From contig OX421966.1 in assembly GCA_949128115.1 (NCBI GenBank), positions 1,488,001 to 1,552,000 of the forward strand: a stretch of DNA of 64,000 bases. Direction: 5' to 3'. Source of the stretch: Anaspis maculata (taxonomy: Eukaryota > Arthropoda > Insecta > Coleoptera > Scraptiidae). The translations under genes and the position numbers were made by a program. Within the stretch, counting starts at the first letter, position 1. The number at the start of each line of letters is the position of its first letter. Below, piece by piece: positions 1 through 13,130 of this stretch. The notes under the pieces were generated by a model. The model ran no database searches and was not told the origin of the DNA. It saw nothing but the letters and a program-made list of their open reading frames with translations.

Positions 1-574
1 TTTCGGAAATTTATGGGAGGAGAAAGATGCGTACTCACAAGAGGACGGGGGTAGCGAGGTGGCAAGACTTCAAATTGCTTTTAGGATAATTGAGTAATGT
101 TCTAATAGAATGGCCGGGTGAGTATACCATCTTTGAAGAGCGCCACCAATAATCCTTAATCGTCTTCACCTGAAATTATGAAACTTGCTCAGTTCTTTTC
201 AACATACCTACTTGATACTTTATGCCTGAGGCCAAAAGCTTGGAATGTTGAAAGCTTTGCCGTAGCATGACATGTACTGATATGTGAAATGTATAAAACA
301 TAAAAGTTTGCGATAAGAAGCGCCCTGCAGGGTGATTTAATATTTCATAGTTCTAACCGCGTTTGTGATTTCGAAACTGAGATTGCGAATTAAACATTCA
401 AGCGAGCTTTTAGCAGGATTAGAATTCGCTTTTTTTTTTTTTCATTTGTTGTATCGATTAAGCTGGTGCAATGCGATGAATAAATAAAGTGATTGAATTT
501 GGTCATTCTGATGGGAAAAGTTTGTATCTGAGTACTCAAAGAATTTTTTGTGATCAAAGTTGTAACATAGAAGC
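1..574. other. spacer, no gene recognised
   Basis: No convincing coding exon, RNA gene or tandem repeat is visible. There is a T homopolymer near 430. The ~110-bp array starts at its right edge. Confidence 0.5.
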
Positions 575-2340
575 TTTATAAATCAGTGCTTGAAACTTCC
601 TTAATTGCGTAATCAATCAAGACAAGCACTTCCAAGCTTTCCACTTTTTTATTCGGGCAACCAAAATGAAACGGAAGAGGAAAAATTATGATACCTAATT
701 GGAAAATGCTTTCGATTTGCGAATTTTTACAGAGCTTTCTGTCACTACTCTCATCAAAAATTACGTGATAATCATATTTTACAAAATAGCTTAAGAATGT
801 ATGAAGACTTGAAGTGTACAGAATCATTGAAAAACAATCATTTGAGAGAAGAAACAATCGACGGAGGCGATTTACTTCAAAGATATTGTTAAAGAGGCTC
901 GAAGGCATATGAAAATTCAAAGAAAACAAAAAACATTGTCGAGTACACAGTTATTTAAGAACGAGAGCAATTAACCAATGCAATTTACTACAGGAATTTT
1001 GCTCGAAAGGTTAGAAAAATGCACAAGAACTTCAAGAATACAGGAATATTGGAGCACAGTCATTTGAGACCACAAATCTACGAGATTGATTTCCCCAAGG
1101 AGCTTCGTTCAAAAATGCTCATGAACGCACAAAAGCTCGAGGAATACAAAAAACTTGAGACACAAGTTTTCGGATGAAGAAACATAATGTTGACGAAATC
1201 AATTTACTAAAGACACTTTGTTGGAAAAGATTCAAAATTTTCAGATGTGCAAAGAATATGAAAGTATCAAACACAATCATTTGAAACGAGACACAATTGA
1301 GAGAGGCCATTCAGTGGGAGAGCTCAATTCGGAAGGCTCAAAAACGTATAAAAATGAAAAAAAGAGGAACCTTCCAACGCAATTTTTCGGTTGAAGAATA
1401 AAATCGTCTGAGGCGATTTATTGGATAAACCTTGCTCATAAAGCGTGAAAACGTACAAAAACTTGAAGAATACATGGATACTGCGACACAGTTCTTTGGA
1501 AAAAAGGAGGAATAGAAGGAGGACATTCACTGGGGACGCTTTGTTGGAAAGGCTCAAAAACATTATTGGTAATACAAAAAATTGAAAAACTTCGATACTC
1601 ATCATTTTTCGAACGTAAAAATCAGTTAGAAGATGTATTTGGAAAATTTGTTGATGAAGCGTGAAAATGTACAAACAAAATACAAACACACTGAAACATG
1701 AATCTTTGAACAAAGGTGAAATTCACGAAAGCGGTTTACCAGAGAAACCTTGTTGGAGAGGCTTTAAAACGTACAAAAAGTTAAAGAATCTAGAGTTTCT
1801 GTAACACAATTATTCGAGAGAAGGAATAACGATGAACGAATACTACGGATGCTTTGATCAAAAGACTAGGAACCTACAAATATTCACAGAATAGAGGAAA
1901 CTTGGAACACAATAATTTGCGAGAATTAAAAATCAAGGCACTAGTGACTTGGTTCAAAAATCTCCAAATCGTACCAAAACTCGAAGAATGATGAATATTT
2001 GAACACAATTATTTAAAAAAAAAGCAGTAGATGGAGGCAATTTCCTGGAAAAAAACTTAGTGCAAGATACTCGGAAACGTACAAGAAACAAACGGAATCG
2101 TGGAGCACAACCATTTGAAAGAAAAACCAATCGATGGAGGCTATTTATTATCCATCAATGGAGTTTGGTCCGAAATGCCCAAAAACGTACTAAGGCTCAA
2201 AAAATACGGTATTATGGGAATTGGGAACACAATCAATTGAAAGAAAAAGCAATCGACAAAGGCAATTTACATGAGTGTATCGATGTTTTGTACTCATGTG
2301 ATCACCACGCATCGATCAACCTTCTGTTCATATGATGTTC
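575..2340. repeat. degenerate ~110-bp tandem repeat array
   Basis: About 16 diverged units follow one another. Each carries, in order, a segment like ACGTACAAAAACTTGAAGAA, then TGGAACACAATCATTTGAGA, then an AATCGACGGAGGCGATTTAC-like stretch, then a TTGTTCGAAAGGCTCAAAA-like stretch. Spacing between successive GGAGGCGATTTA-like motifs is roughly 100-115 bp. Several short ORFs open on the minus strand simply because the unit is poor in stops there, and their peptides repeat with the DNA unit. Related units recur at 14080-14660 and 22270-22740, in the segmental duplication. No function is inferred. Confidence 0.8.
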
Positions 2341-2454
2341 TCTCCATTGTGACCTTACATCTTTGTTCCTTGTGGATCTTATGATAATAAACTTTACTCA
2401 TTTAGAAAGGGTCAAGAATGTACAAAAAGTGGAAAAAAATAATTTCTAATTGAT

Positions 2455-5150
2455 TCAATCAGAGACCGGACCACGCGTGAATCAAGCCTTATTCTAGCCA
2501 AAGCATTCCATGAATCTCTTTCTGGACTTGCACGTCGAAAATGAGCTCTATCGAGAACTGATTGACGCGTGAACCAAGCTTTATTTTGACCAAGACGACT
2601 TCAAAAATATATTTCTTGATTTGCACGTTGAAAACAAACTTGTACCGAGTCAAGCGTAAATCAACCCTTAATCTTGTCAAGGCACTCCTAGAAATCTATG
2701 TCTGTTTTTGCATGTTGGAAACAAGCTTCATCAACGATCTGGTTCCGCGTGAATCAAGCCTTTATTTTTGCTGAGACCAAGAAATCTATCAATGGGTTTG
2801 CACGTTGAAAACAAACTTCACTAACAACTGGGTCATGCGTGAACCAAGCCTTATGCTTGCTAAGGCGTTTTGAGAAATTGATTTTTTGATTTGCACGGTA
2901 AAAACGTGTTTCATGGCCGTTTGGATCACGCGTGAAACAAACCTTGTAAACAAGCCAAAACACTTTTAGAAGTTTATTCCTGGATTCACACGTTGGAAAC
3001 AAGCTTTGTACGACTGGATCAGCTTCAATAGCGACTAGGTTGCGTGAGCCAAGCTTTATTCATGCCAAGACACGTTTGGAATTCCAATTATAGATTTTTT
3101 TTACGTTGAAAACGAGTTTCATCAACGACTGGGTCATGCGTGAACCAAGCTTCATTCTTGTTCAGACACTTTTGGATTTCCAATTCTGAAACGTTGAGAA
3201 TGAACTCCATCAACGACTGGGTCACGCGTGAACCAAGCCTCATTTTGGCCAAGGTGCTTTTAGAAATCTCTTTCTGAATTCACACGTAGAAAACTAGCTT
3301 CATTAACGACTGAATCACCCGTGAATCAAGCCTCATTTCCGCCAATACACTTTCAGAAATCTACTCATTGGTTTGCACGTTGAATATGACCTCCATTGAT
3401 AACAGGGTGACGCGTAAACCCAGCCTCATCCTTGCAAAAGCACGTTCAGAGTTATGTTTTCGGATTTTCTTATTGTCAAAAATGAGTTTTAATAACGACT
3501 GAGTCAAGCGTGAACCGAGCCTCAATCTTGACAAGGCATATTTAGTGATCTATTCTTGGATTTGCACGGTTGCACGTGGATCACTTCCGTTGATCTATTC
3601 TGGAACTGGCACGTTGACAACGAGCTCCAATAATGACTGGGTTACGCGTGAATCAAGCCTTATTCCAACCAAGGCATTCCAGAAATCTTTTTCTGGCTTA
3701 GCATCGAGTTCAGCACCTTGAGAATATGCTCCATCAAAACCTGACTGAAGCGTGAGTCAAGCTTTATTCTCAACAAGGCAATCTTGGAAAAAAATTTTTT
3801 GGCTCGCACGTTGGAAATGAACTTCATTAACAATTAAATCACGCGTAAACTAAGCCTTATTCCTGCCAAGGCACTCCTAGGAATATACGTCTGGTTTCGC
3901 ACGTTGAAAACAAGCTACATTCACGATGGGGTTACACGTGAATCAGGACTTATTTTTTGCTTAGGCACTCTTAGAAGTCTGTCTCTGTATTTGCAAGTTG
4001 AAAAAGACTCCACTATCAACTGAATCATGCGTGAACTAGGCCTCATTCTTACTCAGGAATTTCTTAAAAATTCATTTCTTGATTTGCATGGTAGAAATCT
4101 GCTTCATGGCCGTTTAGAGCAAGCGTGAAACAAGCCTTATCAACAAGCCAAAGCACTTCTGGGAGTCATTCCTGGTTTAGCTTGTTTGAAACAAGCTTTG
4201 TACGACTGGATCAGTTGCATTAACGACTTGGTCGCGTGAGCAACGCCTTATTCTTGCCAAGACACTTTTAGATTTCAAATTATAGATTTTTTGTACGTTG
4301 AAAACGAGTTTCATCAACGACTGGGTCATGCGTGAACCAAGCTTTTTTCTTGTTCAGAGACTTTTGAAATTTCAATTCAGGAACGTTGTGAATGAGCCCT
4401 ATCAACGACTGGGTCACGCGTGAATCAAGCTTCATTTTTCCTAAGGTGCTTTAAGAAACCTCTTTCTGAATTAACACGTGGAAAACGAGCTTCATCAACG
4501 ACTAGATCGTGCGTGAATCAAGCCTTATTCTTGCCAAGATATTTTCACAAATCTGTTAATTGGTTTGCACGTTAAATATGAGCTTCACTAACGACTGCGT
4601 TACGCGTGAATAAAGCCTCACTCTAGTCAAGGCATTCTAGTAGTTTGTTTCTGGATTTGCACGTTAAAAATAAGCTCCATGAAAAACTGATTGACCCGTG
4701 AACCAAGCTCCATTCTTATCAAGGCAATTTTTGGAATATATTACTCGACTTGCACTTTAAAAATGAACTCCATCAACGACTGAGTCACGCGTGACCCAAC
4801 CCTTATTCTTGCCAAGGCACTCTTAGGAATCTATGTCTGGGTTGGCATGTTGGTAATAAGCTCCATTAAAAAGTGACTGACTCGTGAATCAAGCTTTATT
4901 CTTCCCAAGGCAATTTCAGGAATATATTTCGCGACATGCACGTTGAAAACCAACTCCAATCTCAACAAAGTCACACATGAACCAACCCTTATTCGTGCCA
5001 AGGCACTCCTAGGAGTCTATGTGAGGTTTTGCACGTTAGAAACAAGGTTTATCAACGACTGGGTCAAGTGTGAACCAACCCTCACTTTTGCCCAAGCACT
5101 TGTGGGAATCTATTTCTGGATTTGAATGTTGACAACGAGTTTATGGAACT
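2455..5150 (+). repeat. ~91-bp satellite array with TCACGCGTGA core
   Basis: About 29 units of 90-93 bp. A unit reads approximately as a CACGTTGAAAACGAGCTTCA segment, an ACGACTGGGTCACGCGTGAA segment, then CCAAGCCTTATTCTTGCCAA and a TTTAGAAATCTATTTCTGGA-like tail. The best conserved part is the GTCACGCGTGAA block. Intact ten-base palindromes TCACGCGTGA occur at 3222-3231 and 4785-4794. The same family occurs in opposite orientation at 16480-17786 and 24725-26110. ORFs inside it are fortuitous. Confidence 0.9.
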
Positions 5151-7440
5151 TATTCATGTCAAACAGGGGAGGAAAAAGCTCGGTTCACATGTTCATAACA
5201 CATTGATTCGCATCAGTCAACACAGACTCATGTTTTTGGTATAAATATACGTTCACTCTATGAAAGTCTGATGTACTAGTCATTGGCACTTGACCAAAGC
5301 GTGACGGCATCAGCACTACCCAAATGTACGCGTGAAAGGTGCTTTAGTCACGCAAGTGAATTGTTATGCAATTGGGCTGTGGCACTAGCTTTGTTCCATG
5401 TCTGAGTCTGGCTAAAGCAACGTTTACGTTGTGGTTGATTTGGAGTAGTGTCCCAGAGCTGCAGCGCAAGCCAACACAAAAAAGTCGATTATATGGTTAA
5501 AGCCACGTTTACGTTGAAGAACTTACATCAGTCATCAGCATCTGTTACGGCTAACTCTGAATTGCTTTTCACTAAGGGCAGCCCGGCTCCAAGCTCAGCC
5601 TTACCATCATAAAAGTAGAGCTCAGAAAAAGAGTATTCAAGAAAATTGCTCAACTAAATAAAGATAATTGCCAAGAAGATTCATAAAAGCTTCAGAGCAG
5701 ATATGTCCCCTATATGTAGGCAACCAAATATACACTAATACTTTGTTTCTTACTTTGAATATTGAAGGCATCATCGTTTTTTGTAGTTTTTCTTCTGAAA
5801 ACGGGGAGCTTTTTGGCTTGCGACCTCTCCAAGATAAATTGTGAAACAGGCCCCAAACCTCGTTCCAAACTATTCCTGATCATGAACAACAGCTCTAAAC
5901 TAAGCTCTAGTCATTCCAAAAGAGACTCGTCAGAGGAATCTGTTGAGAAGTGGCTAATTCAGTTGATAGTCAGAGTTTGGAAATCCTGGGAAAGTTTCTA
6001 GGGGAACATGAACTTAAGATGTAGGCAACCAAATAAACACCTCAGCTTTTTTCTCGACCTTGACAAAAGTAAACGATAGATGCGTTCAATTTTGAAATAA
6101 AAAAAAATCAGCAAAAATTGGAATGAATAGCTGTGAGAAAAGCTTATCCCGTGTTGATATTCGAGGTTTTTTGACAACGCTGGGACCATGAACTAAAGCA
6201 TGGCAGAAGGTCAGGTAGAGTGTAGAGTCTAGATCATTCACGGATATTCCTCCTACATTTGGCTCCTCCACCAATTGTGCAGAGTTCCGCATCCTTACGT
6301 CAAACTCTTCTGTTGATACAATTTCTTTGGATCGAGAGAGCTCCGGAAAAAAATCTCGGAAAATTCCAGTGAGCTTTCAATATTGAGCTCCCTCGCCAAC
6401 TGTGCAGGTTTGTACCTTATTCTTGCGTAGAAGTCTCCCGCGAATTTTGTCCTTCGGAAACAAAAAAGCTTTCGGGAACACCACGAATTGTTTTCAGAAG
6501 ATGTTCCTTTCGATAGCCTCCTGGAATAATAGCAAGATGCATCCTTGGAAGACGACTGATACTCCAATTAGCCATCAAGTAGTTTCTATACAAAAGAAGG
6601 AACTCAGTTCCATATGTTGGATATAATATCAAATAAAAATTCCTCTGCAACTCAAAAAATTCATAACTGAACTAGACAGAAGAAAGAAAGAAGTGGCAAA
6701 ATGTCATATCGCTTCACCTTGGTCAAACTGGCACTCTCCAGCCTTTCGGTGGGAGCTTAAAAAGCACAACACACCCTCTTCCGCTTCCATTCCGAATTTC
6801 TCTGTAATATCCTCACGTTTCATCATGAATTATTCAGTCTTGCAAGGGAAATCTTGATTGAAACGTCTTGAGTACTTCATGATCTCTTTCGGATAAAGCA
6901 ACGGTAATGGAGAATGCTTGATGGGAATAAAAATAGCTTTCGAATTCCGGGAACTCAAGACAAAAACGGCGGGCGACAAAAAACGGGGCTGTTTTGCAAG
7001 AATATTGCCGCTTATACTTGTTGGGGTCTTGGGGGAGCTTCGGCATGAAAAACGTCCCGTGTAGGAATTTTACGGCTTTTTCTTGCATGTGCGTCTCTGT
7101 TTATACGTAAACATGATTTCCGACAGGCGGCCACGGGACGTTCAATATTGGTTCGGGAGCTTGCGAAACAAATCCGGGGATTTATTTTAGTTGACAGCAC
7201 GCGGTATTACGCTGACATGCATGTGGTTTGAAATCGTTTGATATCCTGGAAATACATTTTTAACCCTGCAAGTTCTTGCTGAGTACTGCATTGTTACATG
7301 AATGCTGCGTTTGTATGAATTGCAAGCAAAGGACAAGCTCCAGGATAAAACAGTTGAGAAACTCGGCAGAAATCATCCGAAGCCATTCAAATCTCTTATC
7401 GGGTCTTGACACAATCAATCTCTAGGTCAGTTACAAGCGG
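5151..7440. other. mostly single-copy spacer
   Basis: No gene could be supported. A short motif like GCCACGTTTACGTTG appears twice near 5420 and 5505, and a GTAGGCAACCAAATA motif near 5716 and 6019. The only recognisable repeat is a decayed copy of the two-part ~150-bp unit at about 6295-6460. The longest ORFs are below 100 codons and lack any recognisable domain or splice context. Confidence 0.45.
6295..6470 (-). repeat. decayed copy of the two-part ~150-bp unit
   Basis: On the minus strand the translation contains AGDFYARIRYKPAQLAREL. This matches the pattern seen at about 8750-9010, 13600-13870, 18730-18990, 21820-22090 and 27210-27460. Only one half-unit is clear here. It lies outside the tandem segmental duplication, so this unit is dispersed rather than merely carried along. 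Confidence 0.6.
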
Positions 7441-7929
7441 AGATTATTTATAGTTTCAAGCAAACTCTATTGTACGAACAAATTACAGTTTCCTGGAGCT
7501 CTTATTTCGTTTAGAACAACTGTACTCCTGCAAAGTGCAGAGGTGAAAACAGGCAGCTATAGTGTTCGTTTCTATCCATCTCGCGAAAGCTTCATGGATT
7601 ATTTCTCTACCTCCAAAGCTCGTGACTTGAACGACGACTTATTTGTACTTGTGAAAGATATAAACAGGATTTTCAGTTTGCGGTTACGTCGATAGTGTAG
7701 CATAAATTTGTAAGTGCCCACTTAAAATTGATCAGTTCGTGTTTCGCTGTATAGGTAAATAAATAAATAAGCTCTTACGACCAAGAAAAATGTGGTAACT
7801 GACTGAAAACTGGGAATCTACTCTTGATTCTTCCTTGAACTCTTGGATGGGTACAGGTAAGCATCTCATTGAACTATAGTTTTCTTATTCAATCCTGGTT
7901 GATTCAGTACCCCAGGCTCAGGCACAGAA

Positions 7930-8252
7930 CAGCATGAGGGCAATCGTCGTAATTTGCGATATTTCCTTGGATAAGGAACAGGACTGTGCTTTGGGAGAGT
8001 CTGGGTTTATTAAAAAAAAACAGGTCAGTCCCGGGAATGAAAAGGGAAATAAAATTAAGTCGGACTGGCGACAATAATAGCGTGCAACTTCCGAGCTGGA
8101 GAAGAGGTAAACAGGCTGCGAAAATAAAATATGCGATTATTTCCGGTAAAATCAGGTGGGACTCAGAAAAAATCAGGTCAAAGGCAGAGTTCTTGGGAGG
8201 AAAAGAGAATTGTAACTTACTTCAGCTTATGAAATTATTTTACATTCTCTGA
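7930..8252 (+). other. ORF-like block, copy 1 (no known domain)
   Basis: This is the first of three copies of a ~320-bp block (others at about 17915-18235 and 26630-26950). In the third copy it is open for 106 codons from an ATG. Here and in the second copy the reading frame differs upstream of a poly-A run of variable length. The shared downstream peptide is basic and contains SRTGDNNSV and LPSWRRGKQAA. I recognise no family. Differences between copies often change amino acids, so purifying selection is not evident. It may be a relic exon or chance. Confidence 0.3.
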
Positions 8253-8739
8253 GCTAGAAAAGAATGCAGACAATTATTCAACGTGCAGGATCTGTTCTTA
8301 GTATCTCAATCAAACTTTTATTGTACTAAGAAGTTTAAGCAAAAACTTCAAATCCACCCAAGAATTCACCCAACTTGGTTTTTTTTTCAAACTGGTTAAC
8401 GACAAAAGAATCAATGTTGAGTAGGTGGAAACGTTCTGCGTTAGAACAAGCTTAATTCACTTGCAAAATATCTTGAAATTGAAGCAAGAATTGAAGAAAA
8501 CATTGCCTCTAGCATGCTGTGCAAGGATGTATCGAAGTATATAAGCAAATCAGTGGAAGACAAGGGCAATTAGGTAACAGAAAGCAAACTTGTGTCGTAC
8601 GAAATGCTGGCATTTGAAAAAAAAAAATTGGGTTGCTTGTCTGGAGACTCCAGAAACAAGTTCAGAGATTTCACCACAGCTTTTTGAATGACATCAAATT
8701 ATAACTTGAATTAAGCACGAATACCAGCGGAGTGAATCT

Positions 8740-9015
8740 CTGGGAGAGTATATTGAAAATTTCAGGGATCATTCGACAAGTTTCCGATTTTAGGCTCTTC
8801 CGCCAAACGGAGAGGTTCCAATTTTACTCATGCATCGAAGTCTCCGGCTGATCTGGTGCATCCGAACCAAGAAAGCTATGAAAAAGTGCAGAATATGCGC
8901 TGACAATATTCTGACAAGTTTTTCATTTTCAGCTCCTCCGCCAAATTTGCAGGCCGGCATCTTATTCCAGCGTTAAAGTCTCTGGCGAGAGTTGTCTTTT
9001 CGGATAGGGAAGTAC
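8740..9015 (-). repeat. two-part ~150-bp unit, copy 1 left
   Basis: Two diverged half-units lie side by side. On the minus strand one half reads ARDFNAGIRCRPANLAEEL, then a KMKNLSE segment. The other reads AGDFDA, a stop, then VKLEPLRLAEEP. The halves share the pattern (A)(G/R)DFxAx(I/V)(R/K), then LAEE. The in-frame stop means this copy cannot encode the whole module. The duplicate in copy 2 is at about 18730-18990. Confidence 0.65.
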
Positions 9016-9404
9016 TTGGAAAAGTATAGTCCTTGGAAGTAATCCAGCAACGTGTACCGAAACCCAATTTCAAGGACTCAACAACGTACAAAGACTCAGA
9101 AAGTACAGAAATCTAGCTCAGTTGAGCACACAAGAAGCGGAAAAACTCAATTTTGAGATCTTTGCACGTGAATTCGGTTCGGAAGTTGAAAAAATAATCG
9201 AAGAAAATTCAGGATAAGAACGCAATCACAAGAAAAACAAACAACGGATGCAGGCCATTTACTGTAGAAAATGTTTTTTTCAAAGACTCAAAATTGTGGA
9301 GAAGCTCGAAAAGTACCAAAACGTGACTCAAATAAGAACTGAAGAGATATAATTCAAATATTTCAAAATCTTTGTTGAAATGGGCTCCGCAAAAATAATC
9401 GAAC

Positions 9405-10020
9405 TTTGAGTTGGGGGTTGAAAGTTGGGGGTTCAAAACCGAGCACTTGAAGTTGGATGTTAGAGGTTGGATGTGCTGAGTTCAAGTTTTAAAGTTTGAA
9501 GTTCCAAGTCCAGAGCTGTGAACTTTCAGTTCGGTATTCGCAGTTTGAATAACTATGTTCTGAGCTCAAACTTCAGAGCTGAGTTAACAGTTAGAAGTTT
9601 GAAGTTTTAAGCTCAAAATTTGGATTTGGAGAGTGGAAAGCTTCCCAACTTGAAGTAATAGTTTCAAAATTCCATGTTGGAAGTTCCAACTTCAAAGTTT
9701 CAAGTTGGAAGATGGAGTACAAAATTGGAAATTTCAACTTTGGAGTTAGATGTTTCACATTTGAATAGCTAAGTTTTGAATGCCAAGTTTGGAGCTCAAA
9801 TTTCATGATAATATGAGGTGCAAATTGAAAGACAAAAGTTGGTAGTTGGGAGTTATGTACTGACACTTGAGTACTGGGAGGTGTGAGATTGAAATTAAGA
9901 AAAATTGAAGTTGAAAGTTGGAGACTCAAGTCGGAGATTCTTGAACCAATCGAAGACTTGAGCTTTCAACCCAGCAATTTTTAGCTTATAGCTTACAAGT
10001 TCAAACTTTCAGTTTTCAAA
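9405..10020. repeat. short-period TTGAAGT/TTCAAAG satellite, segment 1
   Basis: A dense run of variants of TTGAAGT, TTCAAAG, GAAATTTG and AGTTTGAAG, with no fixed longer period visible by eye. Both strands carry many short ORFs rich in F, S, N, K and L, which follow from this base pattern. It is interrupted at 10020/10021 by the foldback and resumes at 11805. Confidence 0.85.
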
Positions 10021-11804
10021 GGACCCCGCACGATTCCTATGGAAAATGGGTCTCGGTCAAATTCCCTAATTTTTTAATATTTTGTAGCCCAATTTGACAC
10101 GAGCCAAAATCCATCGTCCGTTACCCAAAAAAATGGACAGTTTTTTTTCTATAAGGGGTTGAAGATGAGTTATTTCCAGGTAAAGAAATATGTTCCAACG
10201 TAAGTGAGAACATTTCAACGTCCTTTATAACATATGTAGCTCATGACAATTCCCTTTTTCTTATGTGGGAAAATCAGCCTCCTCCCTCACCCCCAACCCC
10301 TACTTGTGAGTATCAAATTCAAAATTACTTTTGAAAGTCATGCAGATGGTTCTATTTTGTCGAATTATGAATTTTGGCACAAATTGTTTTTCCAACCCCC
10401 AAATAGGGGGTGGGGTTGAAAAAAAAACCATCGATCAATTCGGCTGAATCTCTGATATTGTGCTTCATTACGCTGAACAAGATGACCAAAGAAAAACTCA
10501 TTCGTATGACCAGTTTTCATCCCATAGAGGGTTGAAGTTGACTATAATGAAGCATAAAACATTCTTCCATGTCATAAACCAAATGAATGAAAATAGTGGA
10601 CTTTCATATCGTCTTGTTTTGTAAAAATGTCTATTCTTCAAAAATAATTTCAACCCCGTCTCTCATTCCCTTTCCTTGTTTCTGAACATCATATTCGAAA
10701 TAAATCTTGATAATGTAGGAGGTCTATGATGGTCGGACTCTCTGCATCTGGATTGTGAATACCCTCTCAAAATTCACTTTCACTATGCTTACGTTAGAGT
10801 GCTAACATAAGCAGGGTGGGATATATTTTTTTTTTGATTTTTGACTGGATTATTATTTAAAATATTGGTGTTCCTATTTAGTTTCAACTTCACAGCAGGT
10901 CAATTATGTTCACATGTACATAATTTCTAACTTTTTTCTTTTGTACGGATATACCTCAATTTATAGTTTAGATTGAAGAATTCATTGTCATTTGAAGCGA
11001 AAGCTGCTCAATCAAGGCAAAATATTATGTCACACTCTTATTCCAGCTACTGCGACCACGTGAAGGATGAAATAAAAATTATTTTAATTTTCAAGATTCC
11101 GGCATTTCGAATATGATGTTCAGAAACAGGGATAGGGGATGAAGGACGGGGTTGAAAGTATTTCTGAAGAATAGACATTTTCACGAAACATGATAATATG
11201 AAAGTCCACAATTTCCATTCATTTGGAATCCATTTCATTTGGTTTCTGACATGGAAGAATGTTTTATGCTTCATTATAGTCAACTTCAACCCTCTGTGGG
11301 GTGGAAACTGGTCATACGAATGAGTTTTCCCTTGGTAATCTCGTTTAGCGTAACTGGTAAAGCACAATATCAGAAATTCAGCCCAATTGACCGATGGTTT
11401 TTTTCCAACCCCACCCCCTATTTGGGGGTTGGAAAAATAATTTGTGCCAAAATTCATAATTTGACAAAATAGAACCATCCGCATGACTTTCAAACGTAAT
11501 TTCGAATTTGATACTCACAAGTAGGGGTTGGGGGTGAGGGATGGGGTTGATTTTTGCATAAAAGGAAAAAGGAATTGTCATGAGCCATATGTGTTAGAAA
11601 GCAGGTTGAAATGTTCTCACTTACGTTGGAACATATTTTTTTACCTTGAAATAACCCATCTTCAACCCCTTATAGACAAAAAAACTGTCCATTTTTTTGG
11701 GTAACGGACGATGGTTTTTGACAAGTGTCGAATTGGGCTACAGCATATAAAAAAATTAGAGAATTTGACCGAGACCCATTTTCCATAAGAATCGTGCGGG
11801 GTCC
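10021..11804. mobile_element. 1784-bp foldback element with ~700-bp inverted arms
   Basis: The left arm (about 10021-10715) begins GGACCCCGCACGATTC. The right arm (about 11090-11804) ends with its reverse complement, and the two can be followed against each other for almost their whole length. The roughly 375-bp centre shows no coding sequence. The element is missing from copy 2, where the flanks join directly between 20004 and 20005 as CAAA|TTTACC. The junctions show no target-site duplication: left flank TTTTCAAA, right flank TTTACC, empty site TTTTCAAATTTACC. ORFs within it lie in the arms and mirror each other. It is probably a non-autonomous foldback; no transposase is seen. Confidence 0.9.
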
Positions 11805-13130
11805 TTTACCTTCCAATTTCTCACTTTGATGTCTTGAGCTGGAAATCTGTGGTTTGAAGCTGGAAATTTGAAGTTGCAGAACTTGAAGTTTAGAGTTCAA
11901 ATTGGAAGTTTGGCTTGAAAGTTGATTGTTTGAAATCAAAAGTCCTAAGTCCTTTCGAAGCTCATTTCACCAAATTTACAGTTCAAAGTTCAGAGTTTCA
12001 AGTTTCGCAGGTTGATGTGTGAATTTCAAAAAATCGAAATTCAAGGCTTCAAGTACAAATTTCAAGACTTAAATTTGATACTGAAAATTGTAAAGTTTGT
12101 TGAACACTCTCAAACTTCCAAATCATCTTTCAGAGTTCAATAATGAGAATTAAAAGTTTTCAGATTCGAGTTTGTAGCTTGAGGTTTGGAGCTCAATGAT
12201 TCAAATTCAAAGTTCAAAATTTAGGTATAAAGCCCAAAAATGGAGGGTTTGAAGTCGAAATTTTGAGCTTGAGATTCAAAGATTGGAGTTTGAAATTGCA
12301 AATTTGAAGATTGATGGTTCGAGTTTTTAGTCCAAACTTCCAAGTTTCTATTTGAAAGTCGGAGCTTCAGAGCTCAAGACTTCACATTTTCAATAAAAAC
12401 TTAAATGAAAGTCTGAAGTTAGAAGTTCAAAGTTAAGAAATTTGAAGCTTGAAAATCAAAGATAGGAGTCCAAAATACAAAGATTTATATTGAAAGTGAG
12501 ATGTTTGAGATTTTCAGGTTGAAACTTCGAATATCCAAGTGGGAAAGTTGGAATTTCCCTTCCTTGATTGGGAGTTTGAAGTTTTCATTTGAGGCTGAAG
12601 GTTGAGGTTTGATGTTAGAAGTTAGAAGTTTGGCCGTCAAAGTTCAAAGCTTCAAGTTCTGAGTTTTGAAATTGAAGTTTCAAGTTGGAACCTTTGGGTC
12701 CAAAGTTTTCAGCCGAGAGTTTTAGAGTCACGAGATCGAAATTTGAAGTTTGAAGTCTGATGTTTGAAACTCCAAGCGTGATATTTGGAGTTTGTGACTT
12801 GAAGAATCACAAATTCCAGTACCAAACTTACAAGCTCAGGTTTCAAAATTTCAAGCCCAATGTTGCAAGTTTGAATTCAAAACTCTCAATTTGGAAACTC
12901 CAAGTTCAAAGTTGGAGGTTCAATTTGAAAATTCAAGTTCCAATACAAAATTCATAACAAAGAGGTGAAAGTTGGCGGATAAAGTTGAGAGGTGGAGATA
13001 TGGGATGAAGGTTGAATGCTGAATGTTCAAAGATCGAAGTTCAGAGAATTGAATTTGGAAATTGAGTTCAATTTCCAGAACTGAACTTGAAGATTCAGAT
13101 TTGAGCAGTTGATTTTTGTAGAGGTGCTAG
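11805..13130. repeat. short-period TTGAAGT/TTCAAAG satellite, segment 2
   Basis: Continuation of the array that begins at 9405, after the foldback. The same degenerate words occur throughout. The collinear copy-2 region is about 20005-21310, differing by scattered substitutions and small indels. Confidence 0.85.

Noticed and set aside
11047..11493. 148-codon ORF in the foldback right arm
   Set aside because: Its codons are part of the inverted arm. The left arm counterpart is interrupted, and nothing resembles a transposase.
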